Under the pieces are notes generated by a model. The model ran no database searches, was not told where the DNA came from, and worked only from the letters and a program-made list of their open reading frames with translations. From NCBI GenBank assembly GCA_002841375.1, contig PGZO01000036.1, forward strand, positions 1 to 64,000: 64,000 nt of DNA. Direction: 5' to 3'. This document shows, piece by piece, positions 1 through 7,231 of the stretch. The stretch comes from Firmicutes bacterium HGW-Firmicutes-7 (GTDB lineage Bacteria > Bacillota > Clostridia > Lachnospirales > Vallitaleaceae). The position numbers and the translations under genes are program-made. Numbering within the stretch: the stretch's first letter is position 1; every line of letters starts with the position of its first letter.

Positions 1-78
1 AGTAAGACGCCTGTGGAGATAGTAGGTTGCGAGGTCTATGAAACAGGAATTTCTATTGGTAACAATAGAAGCATGTGA
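1..78 (+). CDS. tnpB: TnpB-like transposon protein, 3' end only
   Basis: An open frame runs from the window edge to a TGA at 76-78 and encodes 25 residues ending in GNNRSM. I recognise this ending, with the sequence just after it, as the end of an IS200/IS605-family TnpB (RNA-guided nuclease/accessory protein). Only the last residues are visible, so neither domains nor function can be judged. The gene continues upstream of the window. Confidence 0.5.
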   Translation, partial: SKTPVEIVGCEVYETGISIGNNRSM

Positions 79-105
79 CTTTAGTCATGTGAGGTTCACG
101 CCTAT
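73..105 (+). mobile_element. probable right end of an IS200/IS605-type element
   Basis: Directly after the tnpB stop is a small hairpin, TGACT (76-80), TT, AGTCA (83-87), followed by GTGAGGTTCAC. Subterminal hairpins of this kind close IS200/IS605 elements next to tnpB and are recognised by TnpA. No tnpA is visible. The exact cleavage site cannot be set from this copy alone. Confidence 0.4.
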
Positions 106-292
106 TTTTCTGATCAGTTTCCTTTTAGAAGCTTTTGGGTTCATACTCAGAAAAGCTCTAATCAAATTATATTTAAAAGATGATAAGAAAAAGGGAAGGA
201 AATTGATGTGCTAGAAGGACTTATTCGTGCGAATGAAGAGGTGCAGTAGCTGGACATCGTAGAATATTGTATGATTTTTGAAGTGGTAGAAC

Positions 293-322
293 TTGACCAA
301 TAGGCCGCCTGGGTGATAATAT
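293..322 (+). promoter_or_regulatory. sigma-A-type promoter of the broken flavin reductase
   Basis: TTGACC (293-298), an 18-bp spacer and TAATAT (317-322) lie 40 bp before the ATG at 363. Between this promoter and the transposon end I see no gene. Confidence 0.45.
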
Positions 323-362
323 GAATTAAATAATAACAATTATCAAACAAGGGGTTGTTACA

Positions 363-960
363 ATGATTAAATATACTTTAAAGATTGTCGAAATTGTCGA
401 TCAAGCAAAGGGAACGAAAACCTATTATTTAGAAAAACCAGAAGATTTGACTTGTGGACCAGGTACGCATACCCATATCGCCCATGTAGGATATGACGTG
501 GGTGAGGTACCTAATAAGAAGTGGGTGCGACCTATGTCGATTATGACGCTACAGCAAGAGGGGAAAATCGGTTTTACGACGCGCGTCCCGGGAGGTTGTT
601 CAGAATTTAAGGAAAAGTTATCTCAACTTCGTGTAGGGGATGAGGTAGTTCTCTATAAATTGGGTTCTAGAATGGCGTTAAGGTGTAATGATAGACCGAT
701 TGTTTTTTTTACGATGGGAATCGGAGTGACAGCAGTTCTAACGGATATTTTGAATTATGTAAAGGACAAGACAGGTATACCAGCGCTGACCCATTTGAAT
801 GTGGAGGCTTCGAGAGACTTTGTTTTCAGAAGTAAGTTGGATCCTCTGACGGATGCCCAGTATCAAAAACAGGCACACCTTTGGAATTAAAAGAAAAACA
901 AGGGATATTTTCAACGATGCTAACAACTCAATATCAAAATAATTACGAACTGGCAGATAA
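363..960 (+). pseudogene. FAD/NAD-binding oxidoreductase (ferredoxin-NADP reductase-like), frameshifted and truncated
   Basis: The first 175 codons (stop at 888-890) read like the start of a flavin reductase of the ferredoxin-NADP reductase superfamily. The flavin-binding motif RPMSIM is near residue 57 and GIGVTAVL is near residue 120. At about 865-880 the frame is lost. Two bases over, the reading goes on sensibly (...TPLELKEKQGIFSTML..., then YQNNYELADNYDS) to about 960, where it runs into the 3' end of the minus-strand dtxR gene. The NAD-binding C-terminus expected for the family is missing. I read it as a decayed gene with a frameshift plus a 3' deletion. A sequencing error could explain the frameshift but not the missing end. 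Confidence 0.6.
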
Positions 961-1359
961 TTACGATTCACACGGGAAACAATACAGCAGACTAGAAAGA
1001 AATTGCTGCATTGCATAAATCGATTCGCTGCTGATTACATGCTCAATCTCACAGGCATCTTTATCAGCAATACCAGCATCAATTTTTAGAACCTCTATAA
1101 AGAACTTCTGAATCACTTCATGCTTTTTAGACGTGAATTCAGCCAACTTAAGTCCGGCTGGAGTGAGAAATACCTCTTTATATTTTTCATTTACAATCAA
1201 CCCTTTCTCTGAGAGCGTCGACATGGCGCTATTAGTGCTTGCCTTTGTTACACAAAGCATTTTAGCAATATCGGATACTCTTGCTCCTTTCCCATCAACA
1301 GATAGCTTGAATATTGCTTCAAGGTAGTTTTCCATAGTAAAAGTCAGCTTTTCATGCAT
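961..1359 (-). CDS. DtxR-family iron-dependent transcriptional regulator
   Basis: The 132-residue protein has an N-terminal winged helix (about residues 5-65, MENYLEAIF...ARVSDIAKML...) and a dimerisation/metal domain. KKHEV near residue 79 and DACEIEH near residue 100 match the metal ligands of the family. The Cys at the DtxR C102 position points to Fe(II) rather than Mn(II) sensing. It lacks the SH3-like third domain of DtxR itself, as in short MntR-type members. The first helix has Asn where MntR has Asp8. The ATG at 1359 follows GGAGGG with a short spacer. The extreme C-terminus (LLYCFPCES) abuts the flavin reductase remnant and may have been rewritten at that junction. The role is to repress iron-uptake genes when iron is plentiful; targets are not visible here. 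Confidence 0.75.
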   Translation of the reverse strand: MHEKLTFTMENYLEAIFKLSVDGKGARVSDIAKMLCVTKASTNSAMSTLSEKGLIVNEKYKEVFLTPAGLKLAEFTSKKHEVIQKFFIEVLKIDAGIADKDACEIEHVISSESIYAMQQFLSSLLYCFPCES

Positions 1360-1371
1360 TTCCCTCCGGAT

Positions 1372-1403
1372 GGCGGTTAAAAAATGATAGACCGCCCTTT
1401 TTT
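1372..1403. terminator. GC-rich hairpin in the dtxR leader, terminator-like on the plus strand
   Basis: GGCGGT (1372-1377) pairs with ACCGCC (1391-1396). On the plus strand CTTTTTT follows, as in an intrinsic terminator that would stop read-through toward sigV. On the minus strand the same hairpin sits just upstream of the dtxR ribosome binding site. Confidence 0.4.
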
Positions 1404-1458
1404 AAAACGCTACAGTTTTGTTTGATATCTGAGACTATAAGTGTAAAATACCAATGGC

Positions 1459-1489
1459 AGAGGTACACCTCTCTAACATTTTTATTATA
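1459..1489 (-). promoter_or_regulatory. dtxR promoter -10 and adjacent palindrome
   Basis: On the minus strand TATAAT (1484-1489) is a good -10 box. The inverted repeat AGAGGT-AC-ACCTCT (1459-1472) would lie at about +5 to +18, a repressor position. Autoregulation by DtxR is possible, but the palindrome is not a clear DtxR consensus. Confidence 0.4.
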
Positions 1490-1570
1490 CCTTGTAGTTA
1501 AACAAAAATAAAGGCTTAGTAACACAAAAGCTATGTATCAAGCCTTCTTGAGGCCTTTTTTTTGTGTTCT

Positions 1571-1596
1571 AAAACTTTTTGTCCCATTTCCCCGTC
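1571..1596 (+). promoter_or_regulatory. probable autoregulated ECF promoter of sigV
   Basis: AAAACTTTTT (1571-1580) and CGTC (1593-1596) resemble the AAC-type -35 and CGTC -10 used by SigV/SigW-like ECF factors, 46 bp before the sigV start. Just upstream AACACAAAA (1521-1529) can pair with TTTTGTGTT (1560-1568) around an inner AAGCC/GGC hairpin, probably a terminator that insulates the operon. Confidence 0.5.
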
Positions 1597-1642
1597 TTAA
1601 TAGTGTAAGTTTGCAAAATACCCAAGAATTAGGAGACACTCT

Positions 1643-2113
1643 ATGTTACAGCAATACTTGATTGAAAACAGAGAAGCACATTACCGTATGGCGTTTAGTT
1701 ATACTAAAAATAAGGAGGATGCACTGGATGTTGTACAAGACAGCATAGAAAAAGCACTTCGGGCTTATAAGCGAAAAGATAAACCCAATCATCTTAAAAG
1801 TTGGTATTATCGAATTTTGATTAACACCGCCATCGATTGTACCCGTCGCAATAAGCGTATTGTCCTTATGGAGCAAGAAAAAATGGCCTATTTCCTAGAA
1901 AAGGAAGATCAATATATGAATTTTGATCTTAAGACAGCAATGGAAAAACTGCCCAACGCCTACAAAACAATCATTGTCTTGCGGTATTTTGAAGATTTAA
2001 AGATATCGGATATAGCGGAAATATTAAATGAAAACGTAAATACGATAAAAACAAGACTTTATAAAGGGCTTAAGATTTTAAAGATTGAATTAAAGGAGGA
2101 CTATAATGAATAA
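1643..2113 (+). CDS. sigV: ECF RNA polymerase sigma factor, SigV type
   Basis: This 156-residue protein has sigma region 2 (about residues 6-70, with the DALDVVQDS segment that binds core polymerase) and region 4 (about 95-150, LPNAYKTIIVLRYFEDLKISDIAEIL), joined by a short linker, which is the usual size for the ECF group. It overlaps the anti-sigma gene by 8 bp, so the two are translationally coupled. By family it would be released when the membrane anti-sigma factor is cleaved and would then switch on envelope-defence genes. A CGTC-type promoter upstream suggests positive autoregulation. Assignment to the SigV branch rests mainly on the partner gene. Confidence 0.8.
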   Translation: MLQQYLIENREAHYRMAFSYTKNKEDALDVVQDSIEKALRAYKRKDKPNHLKSWYYRILINTAIDCTRRNKRIVLMEQEKMAYFLEKEDQYMNFDLKTAMEKLPNAYKTIIVLRYFEDLKISDIAEILNENVNTIKTRLYKGLKILKIELKEDYNE

Positions 2114-2972
2114 ACTTGAAGATCAGAGAAAAATTTATGAAGATATGGATATTCCAGAGGAACTAGAAATGAAAGTAAGAGAATCCATCAAGAGAGTCAA
2201 TAAAAAAAATAGTATTAGGATAACACAAAAAGTTGCTGTTGCTGTCATTGCGATCTTTTTATTTTTTGCAGGCATGGTCAACCTCAACCAAAACTTTGCC
2301 ATAGCTATGTCAGAGCTACCAATCGTCGGGGCTGTTGTTCAAGTAATCTCTTATCATTTTGATACAGTGGAAAATGAAAATGTAAATGCCAACATCGAAG
2401 TTCCAGTCATTACCGGTCTTACAGATGAAGGGCTGGCATCGGAATTGAATGCAAAGTATTATGAAGAAAGCCAAGAACTCTATGATGATTTTATGGCAGA
2501 TATGGAAGAAATCATCGAAATGGGAGGGCATCTTGGTGTGGATAGTGGCTATGTGGTGAAGACGGACACAGATGACCTACTCTCCATAGGTCGTTATGTT
2601 GTCAATACCGTTGGTTCATCATCCACTACCTTTCAATATGACACCATTGATAAAGAGGCTGGGGTTCTCATTACCCTTCCAAGTCTTTTCAAGGATGAGC
2701 GCTATGTAGAGCGGATTTCAGAATATCTCATTTTGACAATGAAAGAGGAAATGCGTATAGAGGATAATAAAGTCTATTGGGTACGGGAAGATGACTTTTA
2801 TACCTTCGAAACCATCAACTTGAATCAATCCTTCTATATAACATCAGAAGGCAAGCTGGTCATATCTTTTGATAAATATGAAGTGGCACCAGGCTACATG
2901 GGTGTTTTGACTTTTGAAATACCAACAGAAGTGATTGAGGATTTATTAGTGAGTGCTCGATATATTAAATAG
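2106..2972 (+). CDS. rsiV: RsiV-type anti-sigma factor (DUF3298)
   Basis: The 288-residue protein has a short cytoplasmic N-terminus (residues 1-40) that would hold the sigma factor, one membrane segment at about 43-60, and an extracellular part ending in a DUF3298-like domain (about 190-285). This is the layout of RsiV, which in Bacillus subtilis and Clostridioides difficile binds lysozyme and is then cut by signal peptidase and a site-2 protease to free SigV. Lysozyme sensing here is inferred from family and not visible in the sequence. A strong hairpin follows the stop codon. Confidence 0.75.
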   Translation: MNKLEDQRKIYEDMDIPEELEMKVRESIKRVNKKNSIRITQKVAVAVIAIFLFFAGMVNLNQNFAIAMSELPIVGAVVQVISYHFDTVENENVNANIEVPVITGLTDEGLASELNAKYYEESQELYDDFMADMEEIIEMGGHLGVDSGYVVKTDTDDLLSIGRYVVNTVGSSSTTFQYDTIDKEAGVLITLPSLFKDERYVERISEYLILTMKEEMRIEDNKVYWVREDDFYTFETINLNQSFYITSEGKLVISFDKYEVAPGYMGVLTFEIPTEVIEDLLVSARYIK

Positions 2973-2984
2973 CCATACCAAAAG

Positions 2985-3020
2985 AGGTCAGACAAATTCA
3001 AATGTCTGACCTTAAATATT
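2985..3020 (+). terminator. intrinsic terminator after sigV-rsiV
   Basis: AGGTCAGACA (2985-2994) and TGTCTGACCT (3003-3012) form a perfect 10-bp stem with an 8-nt loop, followed by an A/T-rich tail. The T-run is weak, so termination may be partial. Confidence 0.65.
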
Positions 3021-3083
3021 ATATGAGGTGAAAATCTGCTACTTAAAGGGGATTACAACGTATTCTTGTTAAGAATATACGAT

Positions 3084-4823
3084 TTAGAGTAATTTAATCA
3101 GTTCTTCTAACTCTGCTGAGAAAACTTTTGCAAGTTCAAAATCACTATCTTTTAAAGCCAATTCTATTTTCATTTCAATTGATTTTTTCTTTTGTTCAAT
3201 TTCTAAATAGTCTCTATCAAAATGATTAGCATAAATTATCTTTCTGAATTTTCGCATACTCATTTTTCTAATCGTTTTATCTTCAATGATTAAAATATAA
3301 TCCATACAGTTTACTATAAAATAGAAATCATGAGAAATCATTAAGATTGCACCTTTATAGTTATTTATAGCTTTTTCCAGTGCTATTTGTGAATAGGTGT
3401 CTAAATGACTTGTTGGTTCATCAAGAAGTAATAGGTTAGCGTTACTAGCAGAAATTTTAGCCAATTGAAGGATGTTTTTTTCTCCACCAGATAAAGATTC
3501 TATTTTTTGGTTAAGGACTTCGGCCTCAAAACCATAGTTTGAAAGAGTTGATCTAATCTCTTCATAAGATTTGAACTGGGCACCTAAGAACTCTTCAAGT
3601 ATTGTATTAGACTCATTTAGTATTTCACCTTGAAGCTGAGATAAATAAGCCATATCAACGTTCTCATTAATTTTAATAGAAGGATGATTGTTTTTAAATA
3701 TTTCTCGAAGTAATGTCGTTTTCCCGGTACCATTTGAACCAATAAGGGCTACTTTATCAGTAGACTTAATCTCAAAGTTGATATTTTCTAGAAGTATATC
3801 ATCGAAGCCAACACTGTAATTGTTAACTTTTAAAGCAATGGTTTCTGCAATCAAATGATCAGTAACTAAATTGATATCCGGTTGTTTAATTTCTATAAAG
3901 GGTGCTTTAATTCTACGCGCTTCTAATCTTTCTTGAACTTTAACTCTAGCTTTAAGAGATTTTCCTCTAGCGGCTTCAGAATTATGAGTTGCTATAGATC
4001 TTAGTTTATGGATTAAGGCTTCATTTCTCTCGACTTCTTCATCATCAGCAATAGCTAGTTCTTGTAACTCGATTTTGCGTTGAAGTAATGAGAAGTTATA
4101 ATCAATATATCTTCCATCAAACTCTTGGAGCTCCATGTTCTCAAGGTGTATAATTTTATTAAAACAATGATTCAATAGATATCTATTGTGCGTAATAATT
4201 AGTAAGATTCCTTTGTGTGAATTAATTAGATTTTTAAGAGCATTAAGGTTTTCAAAGTCTAAAAACACATCGGGTTCATCCATAATTATTAATTCTGGAC
4301 GATTAAGCATTTCCTTAATTACTTGAATAAGTTTAAATTCCCCACCACTAAGTTGAGATACCATTAGGTTTTCCTGCTTGATTAGATTTGCTAGATTTAG
4401 TTTCTTACTAATATTGCTTTCGAAATTATCTCCATCAATTGCATCAAATGCATCTAAAGCTTGCTGGTACGTTTTTAGTAAAGAATCAATATCCGTAGAT
4501 GATTCCATTTCAGTACAAATAGAGGTTATTTCATTTTGTAGCTTAATAAATTCTTCCCCTATATATTCGAAAACTGTAGTATCTTTTGTTTTGTCTAGTT
4601 GTGAGAACTGACTTACATATCCAATTCTACAATTTGCCTCTACCTCTAATTTTCCATCGAACATATATCTTTCTGGATCCATAATTAGTTCTGCCAATGT
4701 GCTTTTTCCACTGCCACTTGATCCTATAAAAGCACAATGTTGACCATCTTCTAATGTAAATGAAATCTTATTATATAGATCTTTTTGGGGAAATGAGTAG
4801 GATAAGTTATCAACTTTTATCAT
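3084..4823 (-). CDS. ABC-F family ATPase, probable ribosome-protection protein
   Basis: The 579-residue protein has two ABC domains and no membrane segment, which defines ABC-F. Domain 1 has Walker A GSSGSGKST at 34-42, the LSGGE signature and MDEPD. Domain 2 has GSNGTGKTT near 358, LSGGEK and LLLDEPTSHLD. The charged region around residues 255-310 (RNEALIHKLRSIATHNSE...KARVKVQERLEARR) is the interdomain linker that reaches toward the ribosomal P-site. It could protect ribosomes against lincosamide, streptogramin A or pleuromutilin drugs like Vga, Lsa, VmlR or CplR, or be a housekeeping factor. The attenuator leader favours a drug-responsive role. GAGAGG precedes the ATG at 4823. Confidence 0.75.
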   Translation of the reverse strand: MIKVDNLSYSFPQKDLYNKISFTLEDGQHCAFIGSSGSGKSTLAELIMDPERYMFDGKLEVEANCRIGYVSQFSQLDKTKDTTVFEYIGEEFIKLQNEITSICTEMESSTDIDSLLKTYQQALDAFDAIDGDNFESNISKKLNLANLIKQENLMVSQLSGGEFKLIQVIKEMLNRPELIIMDEPDVFLDFENLNALKNLINSHKGILLIITHNRYLLNHCFNKIIHLENMELQEFDGRYIDYNFSLLQRKIELQELAIADDEEVERNEALIHKLRSIATHNSEAARGKSLKARVKVQERLEARRIKAPFIEIKQPDINLVTDHLIAETIALKVNNYSVGFDDILLENINFEIKSTDKVALIGSNGTGKTTLLREIFKNNHPSIKINENVDMAYLSQLQGEILNESNTILEEFLGAQFKSYEEIRSTLSNYGFEAEVLNQKIESLSGGEKNILQLAKISASNANLLLLDEPTSHLDTYSQIALEKAINNYKGAILMISHDFYFIVNCMDYILIIEDKTIRKMSMRKFRKIIYANHFDRDYLEIEQKKKSIEMKIELALKDSDFELAKVFSAELEELIKLL

Positions 4824-4835
4824 AGTAGTACCTCT

Positions 4836-4931
4836 CTATATTACTAAAAAAGAGCCTATAAGAATAAGCTCTTCAATATATAATCTTTTCCAATAGGAAT
4901 TTTGCAATTCATTATTATGAAGTAAAGACAT
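4836..4931 (-). CDS. possible 31-residue leader peptide of the ABC-F gene
   Basis: An ATG at 4931 opens a 31-codon frame that ends in TAG (4836-4838), 12 bp before the ABC-F start. It lies entirely inside the transcribed leader and reads through both arms of the attenuator hairpin, so a ribosome on it would affect that fold. The upstream AAAAG is only a weak ribosome binding site. It is a candidate regulatory uORF, not an established gene. Confidence 0.35.
   Translation of the reverse strand: MSLLHNNELQNSYWKRLYIEELILIGSFLVI
4846..4873 (-). terminator. attenuator-type terminator in the ABC-F leader
   Basis: On the minus strand AAGAGC (from 4873-4868) pairs with GCTCTT (4855-4850) across a 12-nt loop and is followed by a T-run, just 23 bp before the ABC-F start codon. 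A terminator placed between promoter and gene implies conditional read-through. Confidence 0.6.
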
Positions 4932-4952
4932 TCTTTTGAGTTTACCGTTGGT

Positions 4953-4981
4953 AGCATAACACTTATTACGACAAATTTCAA
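4953..4981 (-). promoter_or_regulatory. sigma-A promoter of the ABC-F leader
   Basis: On the minus strand TTGAAA (4981-4976), a 17-bp spacer and TATGCT (4958-4953) make a near-consensus promoter. The transcript would start near 4946, giving a leader of about 120 nt before the ABC-F gene. Confidence 0.65.
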
Positions 4982-5033
4982 TCATTTCATATTAAAACTA
5001 TTCGTGAACCGGACATATTAGTAGTCTAGACAT

Positions 5034-5564
5034 TTATTTATAAACTGTTACTGACATAGTTTTAAATACAACATAGAGCTGGGTTCCCTTTTTTATATCC
5101 ATTTCTGTTAAAGATTTTGCAGTTATAAGTGCATTTAAGGTAAGGCCTATGTCAACAACTACGATGATCTTAGAATTAATATGGATAATGTCAATTACAG
5201 TCCCTTTATGGATATTTCTTGCACTACTTACAAAGGTACCCATACTTAATATAATATTTTCTGGGCGAATAGAAACTTTTACCTTACCTTCAAGTGGTGT
5301 ATTAACATGGAAATTTACTGATCCAATATTTGCAATAGTTTCGTCGTTTACAATATTTAAAATTGCCTCATATATATTATCATAACCTTTGGATTTTAAA
5401 AGATAAATCTCAAATTGAGTTCCAGATATACGAATATGCCTTCCTATTCGATGAGCCTCAAGCTCTCCCCGTTTAATCATTTCATAGACAGTACCTTTTG
5501 TTATCTTAAGTTTTAGTGCGATCTCTTCTGGCGTATATAAGATGTCTTCGTTCAACCAACTCAC
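5034..5564 (-). CDS. molybdate-responsive regulator: excisionase-type HTH fused to TOBE domain
   Basis: Residues 8-56 form a MerR/excisionase-type helix-turn-helix (YTPEEIALKLKITKGTVYEMIKRGELEAHRIGR). Residues about 108-175 form a TOBE/Mop-like molybdate-binding fold (GTVIDIIHINSKIIVVVDIG...LTALITAKS-type core), preceded by an IRPENI segment like the C-terminus of ModC. It is divergent from modABC, the standard place for a molybdate sensor that represses uptake when molybdate is sufficient. It is functionally like ModE but its HTH is of a different type. The start could be GTG at 5564 or TTG at 5555; the AGGTGAG site fits the TTG better. Confidence 0.8.
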   Translation of the reverse strand: MSWLNEDILYTPEEIALKLKITKGTVYEMIKRGELEAHRIGRHIRISGTQFEIYLLKSKGYDNIYEAILNIVNDETIANIGSVNFHVNTPLEGKVKVSIRPENIILSMGTFVSSARNIHKGTVIDIIHINSKIIVVVDIGLTLNALITAKSLTEMDIKKGTQLYVVFKTMSVTVYK

Positions 5565-5633
5565 CTACTTTTGTATTTTATCTATTATATTATAACATTA
5601 TACCAAAATCATTTTAAATATTAAAGAAATAAT

Positions 5634-5662
5634 TTGACAGAATAAGCCAACAGGTGTAAAAT
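5634..5662 (+). promoter_or_regulatory. modA promoter
   Basis: TTGACA (5634-5639), a 17-bp spacer and TAAAAT (5657-5662) form a near-consensus sigma-A promoter in the divergent region. Transcription would start near 5669, inside the tandem repeats. Confidence 0.7.
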
Positions 5663-5664
5663 GT

Positions 5665-5704
5665 GTTTAATTAGTTTGAGTTATGTTTAGTTAGTTTTAG
5701 TTGT
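5665..5704 (+). repeat. tandem 20-bp direct repeat, candidate operator of the HTH-TOBE regulator
   Basis: GTTTAATTAGTTTGAGTTAT (5665-5684) is followed at once by GTTTAGTTAGTTTTAGTTGT (5685-5704), identical at 17 of 20 positions, and then GTTTGT starts a partial third copy. The repeats cover the modA transcription start, a position where a bound repressor blocks transcription. Confidence 0.55.
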
Positions 5705-5770
5705 GTTTGTCTATATTTATTTTATGATTTTAAATTACTTCATCAAACTTTTTTAAACGGGGGTAGAAGA

Positions 5771-6541
5771 ATGAGAAAAAGAATTGGTCTATTTTTGAGT
5801 ATTGTTTGTTTAGTGTTTTCTTTAGTTGGCTGTAACACAACGACAAAGGAAACAACAATTACACTTGCAGCGGCAGCAAGTTTGAAAAATTGTATGGATG
5901 ATAAATTGATACCAATGTTTCAAGAGAAATATCCGAATATCAAAGTTATATCAACTTATGACAGTTCAGGAAAGTTGCAGACACAAATTGAAGAAGGCGC
6001 AGCTGTAGACGTATTTATGTCAGCAGCTATGAAGCAAATGTCAGCATTAAATGAAAAGGGCTTAATTGCAAAAGATTCTATAGTACAGCTTCTCGAAAAC
6101 AAAATTGTGCTCATTGCTACAGCAAACAGCGCCAAGGAAATGAACACTTTTGAAGATATTCTAAAGGCTGATATACTTGCTGTTGGAGATCCAGATAGTG
6201 TGCCGGCTGGACAATATGCAAAGGAAGTATTAACAAATCTCGATATTTGGGATAAAGTATCTAAAAATGCAAGTTTTGGAACAAATGTTACACAAGTTCT
6301 GAATTGGGTTGCAGAAGGTAGCGCTGACGTCGGAATTGTATATGCAACTGATGCCGCTTCAAACAATAAGGTAAAGACCGTTGCAGAAGCGCCAGAAGGA
6401 ACCGTCTCTAAAGTTATTTATCCGGTAGGCATAGTTAAAGCCACTGAAAATGAAGACGCAGCAAAAATCTTTATTGAGTTTTTAAAAACGGACGAGGCAA
6501 AAAAGGAATTTGAATCATATGGTTTTACAGTAAATAAATAG
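5771..6541 (+). CDS. modA: molybdate ABC transporter substrate-binding lipoprotein
   Basis: This 256-residue protein starts with a lipoprotein signal (positive MRKR, hydrophobic stretch, lipobox LVGC with Cys21). A type II periplasmic-binding fold follows, with AAASLKNCMDD (the oxyanion-binding start), TYDSSGKLQTQIEEGA and DVGIVYATDA, all typical of ModA. It captures molybdate or tungstate outside the membrane and passes it to ModBC. It is the first gene of modABC (10-bp gaps) and is preceded by a strong promoter and GGGGG ribosome binding site. Confidence 0.92.
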   Translation: MRKRIGLFLSIVCLVFSLVGCNTTTKETTITLAAAASLKNCMDDKLIPMFQEKYPNIKVISTYDSSGKLQTQIEEGAAVDVFMSAAMKQMSALNEKGLIAKDSIVQLLENKIVLIATANSAKEMNTFEDILKADILAVGDPDSVPAGQYAKEVLTNLDIWDKVSKNASFGTNVTQVLNWVAEGSADVGIVYATDAASNNKVKTVAEAPEGTVSKVIYPVGIVKATENEDAAKIFIEFLKTDEAKKEFESYGFTVNK

Positions 6542-6550
6542 GAGTATAAT

Positions 6551-7222
6551 ATGCAGATGTCACCAATAATAATCTCAATGAAAACGGCATCTACAGCTAT
6601 TGCCTTAACATTCTTGTTAGGGCTTTTTGCTGCAAGATGCATTGTGAAGATGAAATCTGAAAAAACAAAAATGATTTTAGATGGTCTATTGACCTTACCA
6701 TTGGTTTTGCCTCCAACAGTTATGGGTTTTCTACTTCTACTTGTTTTTGGTGTGAATAGGCCTTTTGGTAATTTCTTGTTGCAATTTCTAGGTATAAAAA
6801 TAGTATTCTCATGGACAGCAACTGTAATAGCAGCTACAGTAATCTCATTTCCACTTATGTATCGTTCTGCTAGAGGTGCGTTTGAACAAGTAGATCAAAA
6901 TTTAATTATGGCTGCAAGAACATTGGGGATATCAGATAGAAGAATTTTTTGGCGTATAATCATGCCACTTGCTCTGCCGGGTGTCGCCGGAGGAGGTATA
7001 TTAGCATTTGCTAGAGGACTTGGTGAGTTTGGCGCTACAGCTATGATCGCAGGCAACATTGAAGATAAGACAAGGACTCTACCATTAGCAATTTATACAG
7101 AAGTTGCTGCAGGAAATATGAAGGCTGCTTCTTACTATGTTATTATAGTTTTGTTAATATCTTTTATAGTTGTTGTCTTAACGAACTATTTTTCCATGAA
7201 GGAAAGAAAATATTTAAAGTAG
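6551..7222 (+). CDS. modB: molybdate ABC transporter permease
   Basis: The 223-residue membrane protein has about five hydrophobic segments and the EAA-type loop AARTLGISDRRIFWRIIMP (about residues 117-137) that docks onto the ATPase. LPLVLPPTVMGFLLL near residue 48 is characteristic of ModB/CysTW permeases. It sits between modA and modC with 9-bp gaps, so the three form one transcription unit. Confidence 0.92.
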   Translation: MQMSPIIISMKTASTAIALTFLLGLFAARCIVKMKSEKTKMILDGLLTLPLVLPPTVMGFLLLLVFGVNRPFGNFLLQFLGIKIVFSWTATVIAATVISFPLMYRSARGAFEQVDQNLIMAARTLGISDRRIFWRIIMPLALPGVAGGGILAFARGLGEFGATAMIAGNIEDKTRTLPLAIYTEVAAGNMKAASYYVIIVLLISFIVVVLTNYFSMKERKYLK

Positions 7223-7231
7223 GAGAAATCT

